Shown here piece by piece: positions 46,770 through 57,909 of a stretch of DNA of 64,000 bases. The notes beneath the pieces were generated by a model. That model did not search any database. It saw only the letters and a program-made list of their open reading frames with translations, and was not told the origin of the DNA. How positions within the stretch are numbered: the first letter of the stretch is position 1; each line of letters opens with the position of its first letter. The position numbers were made by a program, and so were the translations under genes. The stretch comes from Paraspadella gotoi. Taxonomy: Eukaryota; Chaetognatha. The stretch spans positions 5,015,045 through 5,079,044 of the forward strand of contig CM119264.1 of the NCBI GenBank assembly GCA_051294375.1, written 5' to 3'.

Positions 46770-48340
46770 AAAAACTACTTGACGTTTATGATGACCTAAT
46801 AAAATGTTCAAATTTCCTAATATTATAATAACAGTGGCTCTCAACTTTAAAATTTTAACAGTTTTAACCAGTATTAACGCTGATTGTGAAGTTATCTGAA
46901 ATAAAAAAAAAAATTGTGATTAAAAGTCAGTTTGGTTATTTGTTATTTAAAAAAAATTCTCATGTAAAACCTTACTTATTTTCTATAGTAACTATTATTT
47001 ATTAACAAAGTCGTCTTTTATAAATTTTTTCCCCCAAGCTGAAATTTTTATTTTTAATAGATTTAAAAAAAAGTGATGAATGATGATTATTATCAAGTAT
47101 TATTCATAATATAAAAAAATTATTCTGGGTCATGATATATTTATTACAGTATCTTATTAATCATAAAAATTAAGCATGAAAAAAAAATACAATTGTTTTA
47201 ATGAGAACTGAAGGATTGATAGTAAGATCTCCTTCAAAATAAATATTTCAAAGTGAAAAAATGTTTTTTTCAGAAATTTACCCTTTGAGTAAAATTTTTA
47301 ATACATAACAACTATCCTAGCTAGATTGTTACGAATTGGTAAAAAAAAGTTAAGTATTTTTCTATTAGTATGAAAAAAATTTATAAACCGAATTATATTA
47401 CAAGTTTTTTCGTATCAGTCCAGATTGAGGTCCCTGTAGATGGCTGACGGCGATCGTTAACTCAAAGTAGGGCAATGACAAATGCTCGTTCTTCAACGGC
47501 AAACAGCTAAAATCTATATATAAAGATTTTCATCAATCGCGGATTTATTCTACTTATTTATTTTTCGGAAAGAAAGCAGCATATTATGCTACGCATTACG
47601 CAAGGTATTATGCTACGCAAAGTAAATTACAGTATAGATATTATTCTTACAAAAAATATTTTTTAAAAATGAAAGAATAATGTACCGTTTATATATAGTA
47701 GAAGAATATACATTATCTTTTTTTTATCGATAGACGGACCGACTATCTGACTGACCGACCGAAAATGATTTTATTGACTTACGAGGCGTGACAGCTCGGA
47801 AAGGTGATCAGCGAACCGTTATATCGCGGTCAACCGTTCATTGAAGGAGAAAATAGGCAAAGTTGCCATCAAAGAACAGAATGTTGATAGAACTCTAATC
47901 AGTAACCTAACTGACAACTTTTTCCCCTTTCCATTCCTTACTCCTTGTATTTCTATTATATCCCTTCATTCCCTCCTTTTTCCTTCCGCTTCCATTTTGT
48001 TTCTCTCTCCCCAGAGAGAAGAGAGGAATTAGTCAACAGATGTCTCTTAGAAACTGTAGAGTCAACTCCGAGATTTTAAAATCAAAAATAAAAAAAATAA
48101 AAAAATTCGCAACAACATTCAGGCTGTTAGCGCTGTTTGTATTAAAGAAATGAACATAAATATTTTTGGCAAACGAGAACGAGATTAAAATTAAATAGAA
48201 TTTGAGACCGCGCCCGATTTCATAGAGCGAGCAGTTATTCTATTCTAAATTAGGGTATTTTTAAAGTCGTTTTCTTGTTTCAAATTCAAATCAAAACCTC
48301 ACAAAATATAATTTTTAATAAACTTTAAAAAAATCACAAT
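46770..48340. other. No gene recognised
   Basis: AT-rich intergenic sequence. A minus-strand ATTAAA (48314-48319) probably belongs to the exon at 48345. Confidence 0.5.
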
Positions 48341-48344
48341 CTTG

Positions 48345-48601
48345 TCAGCCAATGTTCTTGTTCGGATCGAAGTCGGGGTGGTTCCACCACTCTGGCACTC
48401 CCGCCACCTTCAGAACCTCCTCCTTGGTCACTCTCCCGACGCCGCCGCCGACTTTCCCCGTCGCCGGCGCTCGCGGATTCTCGAGATTCCGGCTGAGGAC
48501 TCCGGGCGTGGGGGCGTGGACTGAGGAAGGCTGAGTGGCGGCGCGCCAACGGTTCCACCAATCGGCGTTGTTCCACCAAGCGGCGTCGTTGCCTTTTAGT
48601 A
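48345..48601 (-). CDS. Last exon of a minus-strand gene, Trp-rich, unknown
   Basis: Open for 85 codons from a CTCTCTCAG acceptor to TGA at 48347-48345. The peptide has 'DAAWWNNADWWNRWRAA' near its start and 'VPEWWNHPDFDPNKNIG' at its end, with a Gly-rich 'GKVGGGVGR' and 'TKEEVLKVAG' between. The three WWN units look like a short repeated motif. I do not recognise the family. The preceding (GA)n tract (CT on the coding strand) serves as the polypyrimidine tract. ATTAAA about 30 bp past the stop is a likely poly(A) signal. Upstream exons not found. Confidence 0.6.
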
Positions 48602-48880
48602 CTGAGAGAGAGAGAGAGGGAAGAGAAAGAGAGAGAGAGAAAAAAGGAGAGAGAGAGAGAGAGAAAGAGAGAGAAGAGAAGAGGAGGGAGGGAGGGAGAG
48701 AGAGAGGAAAAAAAAGAGAGAAAAAAGAGAGAGAGAGAAGAGAGAAAGAGAAGAAAAAAGAGAGAGAGAGAGAGATGAGGAGAGAGAGAGAAGAAAGAGA
48801 GAGAGAGAGAGAGAGAGAAGAGAGAGGGGGGAGAGGAGAGAAAAAAGAGAGAGAGAGAGAAAAAGAGAGAGAGAGAGAGT
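48602..48880. repeat. (GA)n-rich tract
   Basis: About 280 bases almost only A and G on the plus strand; on the coding strand a long CT tract next to a 3' splice site. Confidence 0.9.
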
Positions 48881-48884
48881 CCGA

Positions 48885-50300
48885 ATCAACCGTCTTCGTC
48901 AAAATGTTTTTTTATAAATTCTTGTTACATCTTTTAATTTCCTCTCATTAGTATGTTAGTATAATAAGGTCATTCCCACCAGTGCGGTTCATCTGTCGTC
49001 ATACTCAAGAGCAGAACTATTATCAAGAATTGAAAACGATTAATGGGAATTAATAACTATCTGTTATTCGCGCAAACATTAACTGCAAACATATCGTGAA
49101 TCAAATACTTGGTTAATTTTTTCTTTCTTTCACTCGAGCTGAAATTACGACAAGCAAAACACGTTTTATATTTCGCAGAATTCGTGTTTATTATTATTTG
49201 TTATTTTGTATAATTATAAAAAAATAATTAATTTTAAACTGAAGTATATTCTTGTATTTAAAAAAAAGAGGCTGTTTCAGTGTTGCTTTTCCGTGCTAGA
49301 TTTGCCTTCAAAGAAAGTTAATTTTTGAGGTAATAGAATGATGAAAAAAGTGGTGCTACTGAGTTGCTAACGCTTTGTATGTATAATTTAATATCAGTTT
49401 TCGTGCCGTCTTTAAACAAAGTAGTCGTCTTCTTCGTCGTCCTTACTCCTTAGTCATAATTTGATAAGTTGATCCCTTAAAAGTCGGTTGCTCCGTCAGT
49501 CCCAACTCAAGGTCGCCTCAAATAAAACTGGGGTCGGACAAGGCCAAGCCAGGAATTCAGATCAAGGTCGGAATAAAAAATAGGCCAAACGTCGAAGGAG
49601 AGTAGATAAAAGGCAAGATGTGATCATTGATCGAAATATGAACCAACTATGCACGAAATAGATGAATGTCGTCCTTAGCATTGCCTGGAATTAAGGTAAC
49701 TAATCTAACGCAAAGTTAAACTCAAACTAAAATAACATTGAATCTGGCCAACGTGATTTGAAAATATCGCGTGACGACGACGGGTGGATTGACCCCTTGG
49801 ATTTAAAGTCTAAGCCTCACCGCTTTTCGCCTTTCCCCCTTAAACAGGAAAAATATTGTGGGAAAAAAAGTCGCGAAAGGTCGGTTCGAGTCTTCATATT
49901 ACGTTATAAATTTTGAAATTATTACCTTTAACAAATAAAACGTAGAATAAACTAAAGAACAACAATGATTTAAGAGACAAAAACCTTCTTCACTTGATGC
50001 GGAACCTTTAACGAACCTTTGACTCTGTTAATTGAACCTAGGCTGGGCAGCTTAATTTTTATGTTAGATCTTTTGTAAGTATATCATTCTCTTCACATTT
50101 TTAAGGGCTTTTTAAAAAAAATCAATTTAAAAACAGTGAGTTTGAAAATAAAATTTTAAAAGCCAACTTTCTCCACTCATTTTCAAGGCATATCTTAACT
50201 GATCAATATAAAATTTGAAAACATAAATTATTTTGGTATTTTTTACTCAAATAACTTTTAAAATCAATGAAATAACCACTGGTTTGCAAAATTGGTTTGT
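48885..50300. other. No gene recognised
   Basis: Intergenic or intronic AT-rich sequence. Nothing beyond ordinary low complexity. Confidence 0.5.
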
Positions 50301-50307
50301 AAAATTG

Positions 50308-50432
50308 TCACCATGTAACAGGCGGGTTAAGCGCCCCGTCCCTCTTAACTGCGAGGCGACCACCAGACGTTTTGCCTTCTGCACCAATGGCCGCTGATAA
50401 AAGGTCGGTGGATTTTAGTCCACCATAATACT
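50308..50432 (-). mobile_element. SINE S, fragment
   Basis: Keeps 'GGCGGGTTAAGCGCCCCGTCC', part of the head and the GTGGATTTTAGTCCACC hairpin; the T arm is deleted. Confidence 0.7.
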
Positions 50433-50543
50433 TATATTAACATTTGGAATGCTTAAAACATTAACAAAAATTCCTAAATTAGGAAAACGTACACATTTAT
50501 AAACTTTTGGAAAATATATTAAATGATACTGTGTGGCGGTATA

Positions 50544-50553
50544 NNNNNNNNNN
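50544..50553. other. Assembly gap (10 N)
   Basis: Run of N. Confidence 0.99.
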
Positions 50554-50889
50554 GGTTAAAAATTAAATTTAGGAATTTTACTACGCCTTACTGGAGGCGT
50601 CACTGATGGTCGGAAGCCCCCAAAGCCAACAGTGAGATGCCCCATCCTAATGGGCATCACAGGCAACCCGGCTGTTGCCATAACTGGATAGATCTAGTTT
50701 CAGTGCTACTCTGGTCAATGAACATGATTGATCGATATTGAATACTTTAGACTCAAAGTTTTGAAAAAAATCTTGCTGTATCAATTTTGATAGAAGTTGT
50801 TAAACAAGTTGTCTTTGATCCTTTGAACCTGTTAGTTATATTCATGAAAGCAGAAGATTCCTCTTTTTGACTTCTGGTATTGGTTAAAA

Positions 50890-51625
50890 GGGACTAATTA
50901 TAAAAATATGGCGAGTGGTCATACGTGGTCTGTCGTCTTCAAGTTCCTTTTCCACTGCTTTGTTTTTCGTTGGATTCTTTTCATTTTCAATATTTTTTCC
51001 GGGATTTTTTGTTGTAAATTGCTGAGACATCGAGGGGTCGACTGCGAAGATCTCATCGAAGTACGCCGTATTCTCTGGCGTCACCATTTGAGTTGGACAA
51101 GAGGAGAATCCCTCGACAATGTCATTCATATTAGTGCAAGGATGGAACGAACACTCAAGTTTTCATGGGAAGACCCTAATGTGCATCTACTGCACTTATC
51201 AAAAAGCGGAGCCACCTTTGTGAGAACCAAGAAAGGTATCCGCCTCGCAATGGCGCATTGACGTGTGGTAGACGAGAATCTCGCTCTTAAAAAAAAAATT
51301 CAACATTTTTCTGAATAGAGAATTCCGTTTCAAATCTGACTACCCAAATTGCAAACCGCGTTGTTGCCATGAAATTCGTTAAAAAACACACTGTAAAAAC
51401 GCACGATTCCGAGAGCGTTATCATCTGAAGGCTTGTCCTATTCGTTTTATGGCATTTGATAAAGGACCTTATATACAACAAGCCAGGCTAGGAAATGCAT
51501 CTACTCATCTCCCGGAGGAAATTTTCGAAACCTCATTTTTACATAGAAATGAAAGGGAAGTTTACACACTTTAAAATTGCAAACGGATTGCTATATGTCC
51601 TTGTACAGACGAGCGACTTCGGAAT
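50890..51625 (+). pseudogene. Degraded coding-like region
   Basis: Plus-strand fragments that look like protein but lie in different frames with stops between: a stretch containing 'GVDCEDLIEVRRILWR' and 'DPNVHLLHLSKSGATF' (to 51261), then after a shift 'SDYPNCKPRCC', and 'ARFRERYHLKACPIRFMAF' to 'LPEEIFETSF' ending in TAA near 51570. No family recognised; it could be an old transposase or a lost gene. The minus strand is also partly open. Confidence 0.3.
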
Positions 51626-51629
51626 TTCC

Positions 51630-53030
51630 GATCTGGATAGCTTTGTGTCTGAAGAGCCTTGTCTCTATTTTTATTTTTATTTTGTATAATGTATTATGAC
51701 ATAAAATGATCAGGTTTTAAGTATGAAATAGTCCGGTATGAATCGCGAAATTTTTATTTTAAAAAGAAATTAAAAAAGTGAAGGTTGAGAAAAAAGACTG
51801 ATTTTTCCTAATATCTTTGAAGGAATAAAGATAAAGGCGCTGATGGCATAGTACCAAAATAAGCTATAATCACATAAGGAGCACATACAATGATACAATT
51901 TTAGAATTAAACTTAATGCTGAACCTCCTTACAGGGTTGAGTGTCAACTAAGTCAAAATTATAGATGAATTTTAAAACTAAATGACACCCCATAAGAAAT
52001 AGTATGAAAATTTGAATATCTTTTTAATGATTTACTGAAGACAAAAATGTAAATTTACTCTAGTAAAACGTTTAAAGTTTTTTGGAATAAAGAAAATGTG
52101 AATTTTTGTGTCACTTAAATAATTTGCTTGTCTGTTTTACAAGCATGCTTACAAAATTCTACAAATATTATTTTTAACCCCCATCACAAGCCTAAGTATT
52201 TATCACTTCCTTTTACACACCAGCAAAAAGTTAACAATTATCTAATTGAAGAGAACAGGATGTTTACTGAAAGGAGCCGAGCCCATTCATAACTCTCCAC
52301 TTGGATTGTTATTTGTTAATAATAAATATAAGGCGAATTTTTAATTATTTAAACTTTCACAGGCTTTATAAGATATTACCAACTTTCATGAATATCCAAT
52401 GTTATGTTTAATTTATTATATTTTTTACCCAGTAAATCATAAATAACAGAAAGTTGTGGGTTCCCTTCGCTGTTTAAAGAAAAAAAAAAATTAACTAGCG
52501 GAATTATAAGTTTTTAAGAGGAAGTCAGAATCGGCGAAAATGTCAAAAAAAAGGGGTGGAATTTTGATGGATTTTCCTAAGATTTCTCCACAATGTGAGG
52601 TCCGATTAAAGCGAAACTTGAGATTTACAATATTCCCGTCATTCCACATCTATCGATATAAAAATATAAGAAAAAAGTCACTGGCTTCTTTTCTATAGCA
52701 GCTTCCTAGATACGCCTCCGCATTCAACTTTCACTAAATCACAATATTTTTTTTAATTTTCTTTTTAATAAGTATATAACATACATATATTATAGTAAAA
52801 ATTGTGCTAATAGCTTGTTGTAATATTTTGGTATGTTTGTTTTTTCTAATATTCAGTAGTTTGTTTATATACTTACGTAGAGTTTAAAAAAGGATATTTT
52901 TCTTTTTTCTTCCTTTTAATATTCTTCGTAATACATGATATAATAAGAACCGGTAAATTCTAGGCATTGCGAGTGACTTTGCAATTGTGGTTTATGTTTT
53001 ATAACTTCTCTCACAATCAAATATTACACA
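51630..53030. other. No gene recognised
   Basis: AT-rich intergenic sequence upstream of the sulfotransferase gene. Confidence 0.5.
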
Positions 53031-53034
53031 AAAT

Positions 53035-55581
53035 ATGCCGATTTTACTTTATTATTATGTGACCATACTTCTCTTTGGTCACGTGATTACACAAGTCTGT
53101 ATCAAGTGTAAATCGACAGAAAAATAAGTTAAACATTGCACAAAATGCAATCATTTTATAAGTAAGGCCGTTTGTGTCAGGACCAGGGCTATTTAAGACG
53201 ATGCGATAACTGCCAGTTGTTTGTGCAAAACTACAAATACTGTAGTTTTATCAATACAGTTATAAAGATTTTTTATACTTTTTTCTTTGCAGGATTAAAT
53301 ATATACAGTTCAAAGGTGCATCCATTTTGCTTTGTATCAAAATTTAACCATGCGACTGAATTTGGTGTCATTCCACTGGAAACTTTTTGCAAATTACCGA
53401 TTATATCCACACCTGATGCATCCGCTTTAAGTTTAACTACTCAACGCAAAAAGGTCATCTTTATTTTTTTTTTACCTCGGAGTGGCAGTACTTGGGTGCT
53501 TCAACACTTTGAGAACATTCCTGGCTGCCTCACTATTTGTGAGCCTCCGGCATTCCTCAATCTTGCTGCGATGAAAGCTGCTGGTGAATCAGTTTCCGAT
53601 GACCTTGTTAAACAAGTTGTCCTTTTCACTTGTAAGTTTTTCTTCTGTCAAAAGCAGTTGGACACCATTGTAATCAAAATCGCACCTTGGCTATTAAACA
53701 CAATAATGGATATCAGGTAAATGAGCATTTGTAAAAATGGATGCGAGTCATTAACTTGAGACTACAAAAGTTCTTACACAATTTTAGACAATTAACCAAT
53801 TTGTTGTTTCAAACTGGCCAAACCACGACATCCTCACATGACAGTACTTTTATTTGAATTAGTGAGAATCTGCCTTTTGAGACTCGTTTTCTTCTCACCG
53901 TTCGCCATCCGATACCCTTGATGACATCTTTATTTCGCCTACTTTCCGAGAACGCCTCAAATGCGCAAGGTTATGCCCGGCAGCTACCGGTCATAGGCCA
54001 TAAGTTCTTTTATGATGAGTGGGGGCTAAAACTTGGAGTGTCTCTTATTCGTCTAGGAGTTACAGGTGAGGAAGAGAGAAAAAAGGACTTGTACAGTAGT
54101 TAAGTACAGTAATATATATTTCGGCTTTTCACTCGAATCTTACAAGTCTTACTTACAGAAAAGCAGGTTGTATACTGTGAAATGCGAGGCCACAAAATTA
54201 TATTTTTGAATATTAAAAACTTTTTTAGAATCTTGTCAAGACTGTTAATTATGTCATAGGATGAAAATTTTAATTTTCTTCAGTCACATATTATGTAGAA
54301 AACTGTATATCTAAGGTATTGTAGAAGACGAAAATACGAGAAAATAAAGGTAGGGAAGAAGGTGAATAATTGTGACGAAGTAAGAGAAGCAGAAAAGAAA
54401 TGAGACCAGCTCTCTCCTTGTCCACTTTTATCAACGCCCGGACCAACTTGACCTTACGGTATCCTTGGCCCTATTACGTTGTCCGGTCAATCTAAGGTCA
54501 TTGCCAAAGCTAGGGTAAAGTGACCGTGTGGATAGACCAGCTCGGAGAAAGAGGAGAGAGGAAGGGTTTAGAGAGAGACCGGTGGTAAGTCGCCTCAGTT
54601 TCATTGTGTTTAGAGATTAGCAAAGAGATGCCCTGATGAAGACTCGAATCAGAGTCGAAACATGTCTGTTTTATTTTAAATAAAGTCATTGTTGCGTTAA
54701 AAACAAATCCCTGAGGCGACTTAAGAAGAGAGAATGAAGAGAGAGGAAGGGTTTAGAGAGAGAGATCGGTGGTAAGTCGCCTCATCCCTTTATATCTAAG
54801 GTATTATTAATCTAATACTATTTATTATATGGATTGTCAGGCATGAGTGACACTGATTTCCTTATTACAGCTTTGAAGAGCATTGTGGAATTTCAAACAG
54901 ACTTTGACAAACGTTACAGAAAACTGGTGGTAGCTTTGGGTCATATTGAAGACAATGACAAGATCTTAAAAGTTAAAAAAGACGGACGTGCGCTTCGTGT
55001 TGGTAAGGAAGATATAACTTCGAAATAAATATAAGTTGGTATTTAAGGTTTTACCCAGCGATCCACAGTTTAGTATTTCGCTCTCTACTTTAGTCTCATT
55101 AATTATCTCGTGCTATCAACGTTCTCTGCTTCGCTAATAATAATTTGCCAATATAAAAGACTAAAAGACTAAGAGACTAAAGGACGAAATCAGGCATTGC
55201 CGCATTCCCACTTTTTCACTAGGGGTGACATCGCTTGTCGGAAACTTTTTTTACTCTTACGTTGGTCGGATTCTTTGTATTATGGAAACGCGACGCCGAC
55301 GAAAGAATTTTGATTCCGAAACCTTGACCATTCGCTACGAGGATTTCGTGGATGCGCCGTCAAGGACCGCGGCAAGCATATGGCGGTTCTGTGGGATCAA
55401 CGCGAAGGCGGCGGTCTTATGGGACTCTGATCGCGATTCCCAGGCCGGAAGTGACTACAGCCGTAAGCGATTGGAATCACGCCTGGCTCAAATGACACGG
55501 GATGATGTCACCAAGATGGAAGCTTTCTTGCAAAGAGCAGGAATTGCCGAATCTCTGGACATGGTCGACAAGATAGTTTAA
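53035..55581 (+). CDS. PAPS-dependent sulfotransferase, five exons
   Basis: Exons: 53035-53161 (putative), 53293-53716, 53863-54065, 54841-55002, 55223-55581 (stop TAA). Exons 2-5 are phase-consistent and encode about 380 residues. Exon 2 has the 5'-PAPS loop 'LPRSGSTWVLQHFENIPG'. Exon 3 has the 3'-phosphate motif 'LLTVRHPIPLMTSLFRL' (Arg and Ser). Exon 5 has 'LTIRYEDFVDAP' and 'IWRFCGI', conserved in the sulfotransferase fold. The candidate first exon starts 'MPILLYYYVTILLFGHVI', a signal-anchor-like segment as in Golgi carbohydrate sulfotransferases, and its phase fits exon 2, but TAA at 53125-53127 is in frame. Substrate unknown; probably a carbohydrate. An intron carries a hammerhead-like repeat element. 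Confidence 0.87.
54551..54790 (+). mobile_element. Hammerhead-like direct-repeat element (retrozyme/Penelope-like)
   Basis: Two direct copies of a motif of about 42 bp ('GAGAGGAAGGGTTTAGAG' … 'GGTAAGTCGCCTCA') start at 54556 and 54741, 185-187 bp apart. Between them lies CTGATGA (54633-54639), a 5-bp stem GACTC/GAGTC, GAAA (54657-54660) and CATGTC (54661-54666), the order of a hammerhead core. A 10-nt inverted pair GTCGCCTCAG/CTGAGGCGAC (54589-54598, 54711-54720) encloses it. Stem I is not evident and there is one extra A before stem II, so activity is doubtful. Located in intron 3 of the sulfotransferase gene, on its sense strand. Confidence 0.55.
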
Positions 55582-55644
55582 TTATCTCGGCCAAGACGGC
55601 CAAACACCGTCTTGGCGAGATGAAACGAAGCTCAGCTTCTTTGT

Positions 55645-55670
55645 GACGTCGTCGTCGTCGTCGTCGTCAC
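55645..55670. repeat. (CGT)n repeat
   Basis: Short GTC trinucleotide run after the sulfotransferase stop codon. Confidence 0.85.
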
Positions 55671-55673
55671 GCT

Positions 55674-56470
55674 TTTTAGTCGGATCTGCTTATCAGCAGA
55701 TCCCGACTCTTATAATTCACTTTGTCGGTCCGTTCGTCCGCCCCCTCAATCTTGTCGGGCATTAACTTATTTCATGTCAGAACATCGTCCGTCTGTTCGC
55801 TCTGTCCCACTTTAGCAAAAAACTCCAATTGCTCGTGATTGGATGGATGGATTGGAATGAAATTTTGTGTGTGGGTAGGGAAGTGTGGCATTGAGCTGGA
55901 TATGAAGTTAGATAGAATCGTGCGAGTGGAAATGAGTTTAAATGCGAAAAAAAATAAAAAATTTCACTATTTGTACGTCAACTTACACATGAGTGGATGG
56001 GGCGATTGTCTTGAAATTTTGTATGTGGGCAGGAAAATGTGTGATTAAGCTGGAAATCAAGTTTCGATGGAATCGTTTGAGTGGAAATGAGTTTTAAATT
56101 GTGATTATGCTTCTTTTTCTTTTATATTAAATTAAATCAAGAATATAATAATTATATCAAATAATTATCAGCTAATAATCAATTTGTTAATTAATAAATA
56201 ATAAATTATATGGTCAATTAATCAAATAAATTCATTCAATAAATCAATTTATTTATAAATTATTAATTTAATTTCAATCAATCAAATCAATAAGTCAATC
56301 GTTATCAACATTATTGTCATCGCCATCATCGTCGTCATTGCTTTTGTCATGGTGAGTGATGAAAAGACTAAAAACAAACATTTTCGAATCAAAATTAATT
56401 AATGTTATAATCCAAATTATTATTTTAGGTTATTATCGACATTGTTTGCTCAAACTTGTTTCTTATATAG
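55674..56470 (+). mobile_element. Helitron-like element H, full copy
   Basis: Starts TTTTTAGTCGG with the same hairpin, has two minisatellite units (about 55840-55950 and 55995-56095), the 'AGTCAATCGTTATC' and CATCGTC segment, and ends 'ACATTGTTTGCTCAAACTTGTTT'. The 11-bp 3' subterminal repeat is partly lost here. Inserted about 90 bp after the sulfotransferase stop codon. Confidence 0.75.
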
Positions 56471-56610
56471 TTTTGTCTGGTGCTCACAATTTTTTTTAAA
56501 TAAAAACTATGACGAATTATGATGGATTTTTATAAATGTGTGCCATATAAAAGTTTACATATGGCTTTTCATTTTTAAGATCTTTGCAATTGTTTTGTTT
56601 CATATGGAAT

Positions 56611-56762
56611 CAAGTATTTTTTGTTTGAATTTTTTTATGATTTACTGCAATATGCAAATTAGATTATAGTACTTTATATACTAATTTTTATATTTATAGA
56701 ATGTAATTTGCATATTGCAGTAAATCATAATCCAAAAAAAATTCAAACAAAAAATAATTGAA
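56611..56762. repeat. Imperfect inverted repeat, arms about 55 bp
   Basis: The arm around 'ATGATTTACTGCAATATGCAAATTA' (56637-56662) recurs inverted as 'TAATTTGCATATTGCAGTAAATCAT' (56704-56730), with the outer parts TTTTTTGTTTGAATT also paired. The spacer is about 40 bp. MITE-like or a foldback. Confidence 0.85.
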
Positions 56763-56919
56763 TCAATAAGAAACATGTGATTTTAAAAGACCTTTTTGAT
56801 GGGAAGCTATATCTAAATTTTAATATAAATAAAAATACACACTTTTACAACTTACAATTAAAAAAAATTATATAATTAATAATAATAATAATAATTAGAT
56901 AAACGGTTGTGTCATTTTT

Positions 56920-57019
56920 NNNNNNNNNNNNNNNNNNNNNNNNNNNNNNNNNNNNNNNNNNNNNNNNNNNNNNNNNNNNNNNNNNNNNNNNNNNNNNNNN
57001 NNNNNNNNNNNNNNNNNNN
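56920..57019. other. Assembly gap (100 N)
   Basis: Run of 100 N, the usual size for a gap of unknown length. Confidence 0.99.
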
Positions 57020-57404
57020 TAAAATATAAAAGATGATATAATATTGATATAATTTTAAATTTGTCAGAGAGTTTGCTTCTTTACCTCGTCGTTGTCCCAG
57101 AAATGAAGCGGTTCCGCTTTTAAATGGTACGGAGCATCACGGTTGAAGGCCAATATTAATGAAATATCCTTATATGACGTTTTGGGTGAAGAATCTAGAT
57201 GAGGGTTGAGCCAAACCAACATTAGACACATTTTCAAAGTGTTTTTTTAAATTTTATTCTCTAATATTTTAGCAATTTAGGTAATTGAAAAATGCAATAA
57301 AAAAAATATATTCAAATACTTTTCAGAAACCAGAATTTTTTATTAATTCGTGGCGGGACTATTCCCTGTTTTACCTTTTTATGTTTACCTTTTTTTACTG
57401 CCCC

Positions 57405-57660
57405 TCCCCAACCCTTGAATCCTAAACGGGCCTCTCGTTTCAACACCGCTGCCTCTCCCCTAACCGTAACTATCAGGCCCGGGCCTCCCGTACATGCTCC
57501 GATGCCTCAACCCGTAAAAATCCTACCACGGCCTCTCACACCATCCTTAACCCTAAAAACCGGGCTCCTTCAACTCCATGCCTCTCTCCCCAACCCTAAC
57601 CCGGGCCCGAAGCCTCCCGTACATCTTCGTGCCTCAACCCTAACCGCCCTTCGACACATC
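57405..57660. repeat. Degenerate CCCTAA-containing minisatellite
   Basis: Recurring words CAACCCTAAC, CGGGCCTCCCGTACAT and TGCCTCAACCC with an irregular period near 90 bp. The CCCTAA words equal the complement of the metazoan telomere unit, but are single, not in tandem. Confidence 0.6.
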
Positions 57661-57909
57661 ACCCATCATTCTCAAATTCTCAATTACATGATTATTGGGG
57701 GTGGCTGACCTGGAGCGAGGTTAATGACTCGGTCGAAAAAATTGAACCAAGTTTATTAGAAAAATGGAAAAAAAAGTTTTTAGCCGTTGGATAAGGCAAG
57801 CACACGTTCTGCCAGGACTGGTCACTGCTCAGTTTTGCTCACTATGTTTCGTAATATGTAAATATATCTAAAAAAATTAAATTAATATATATAAACTGTA
57901 AATTTTTTT

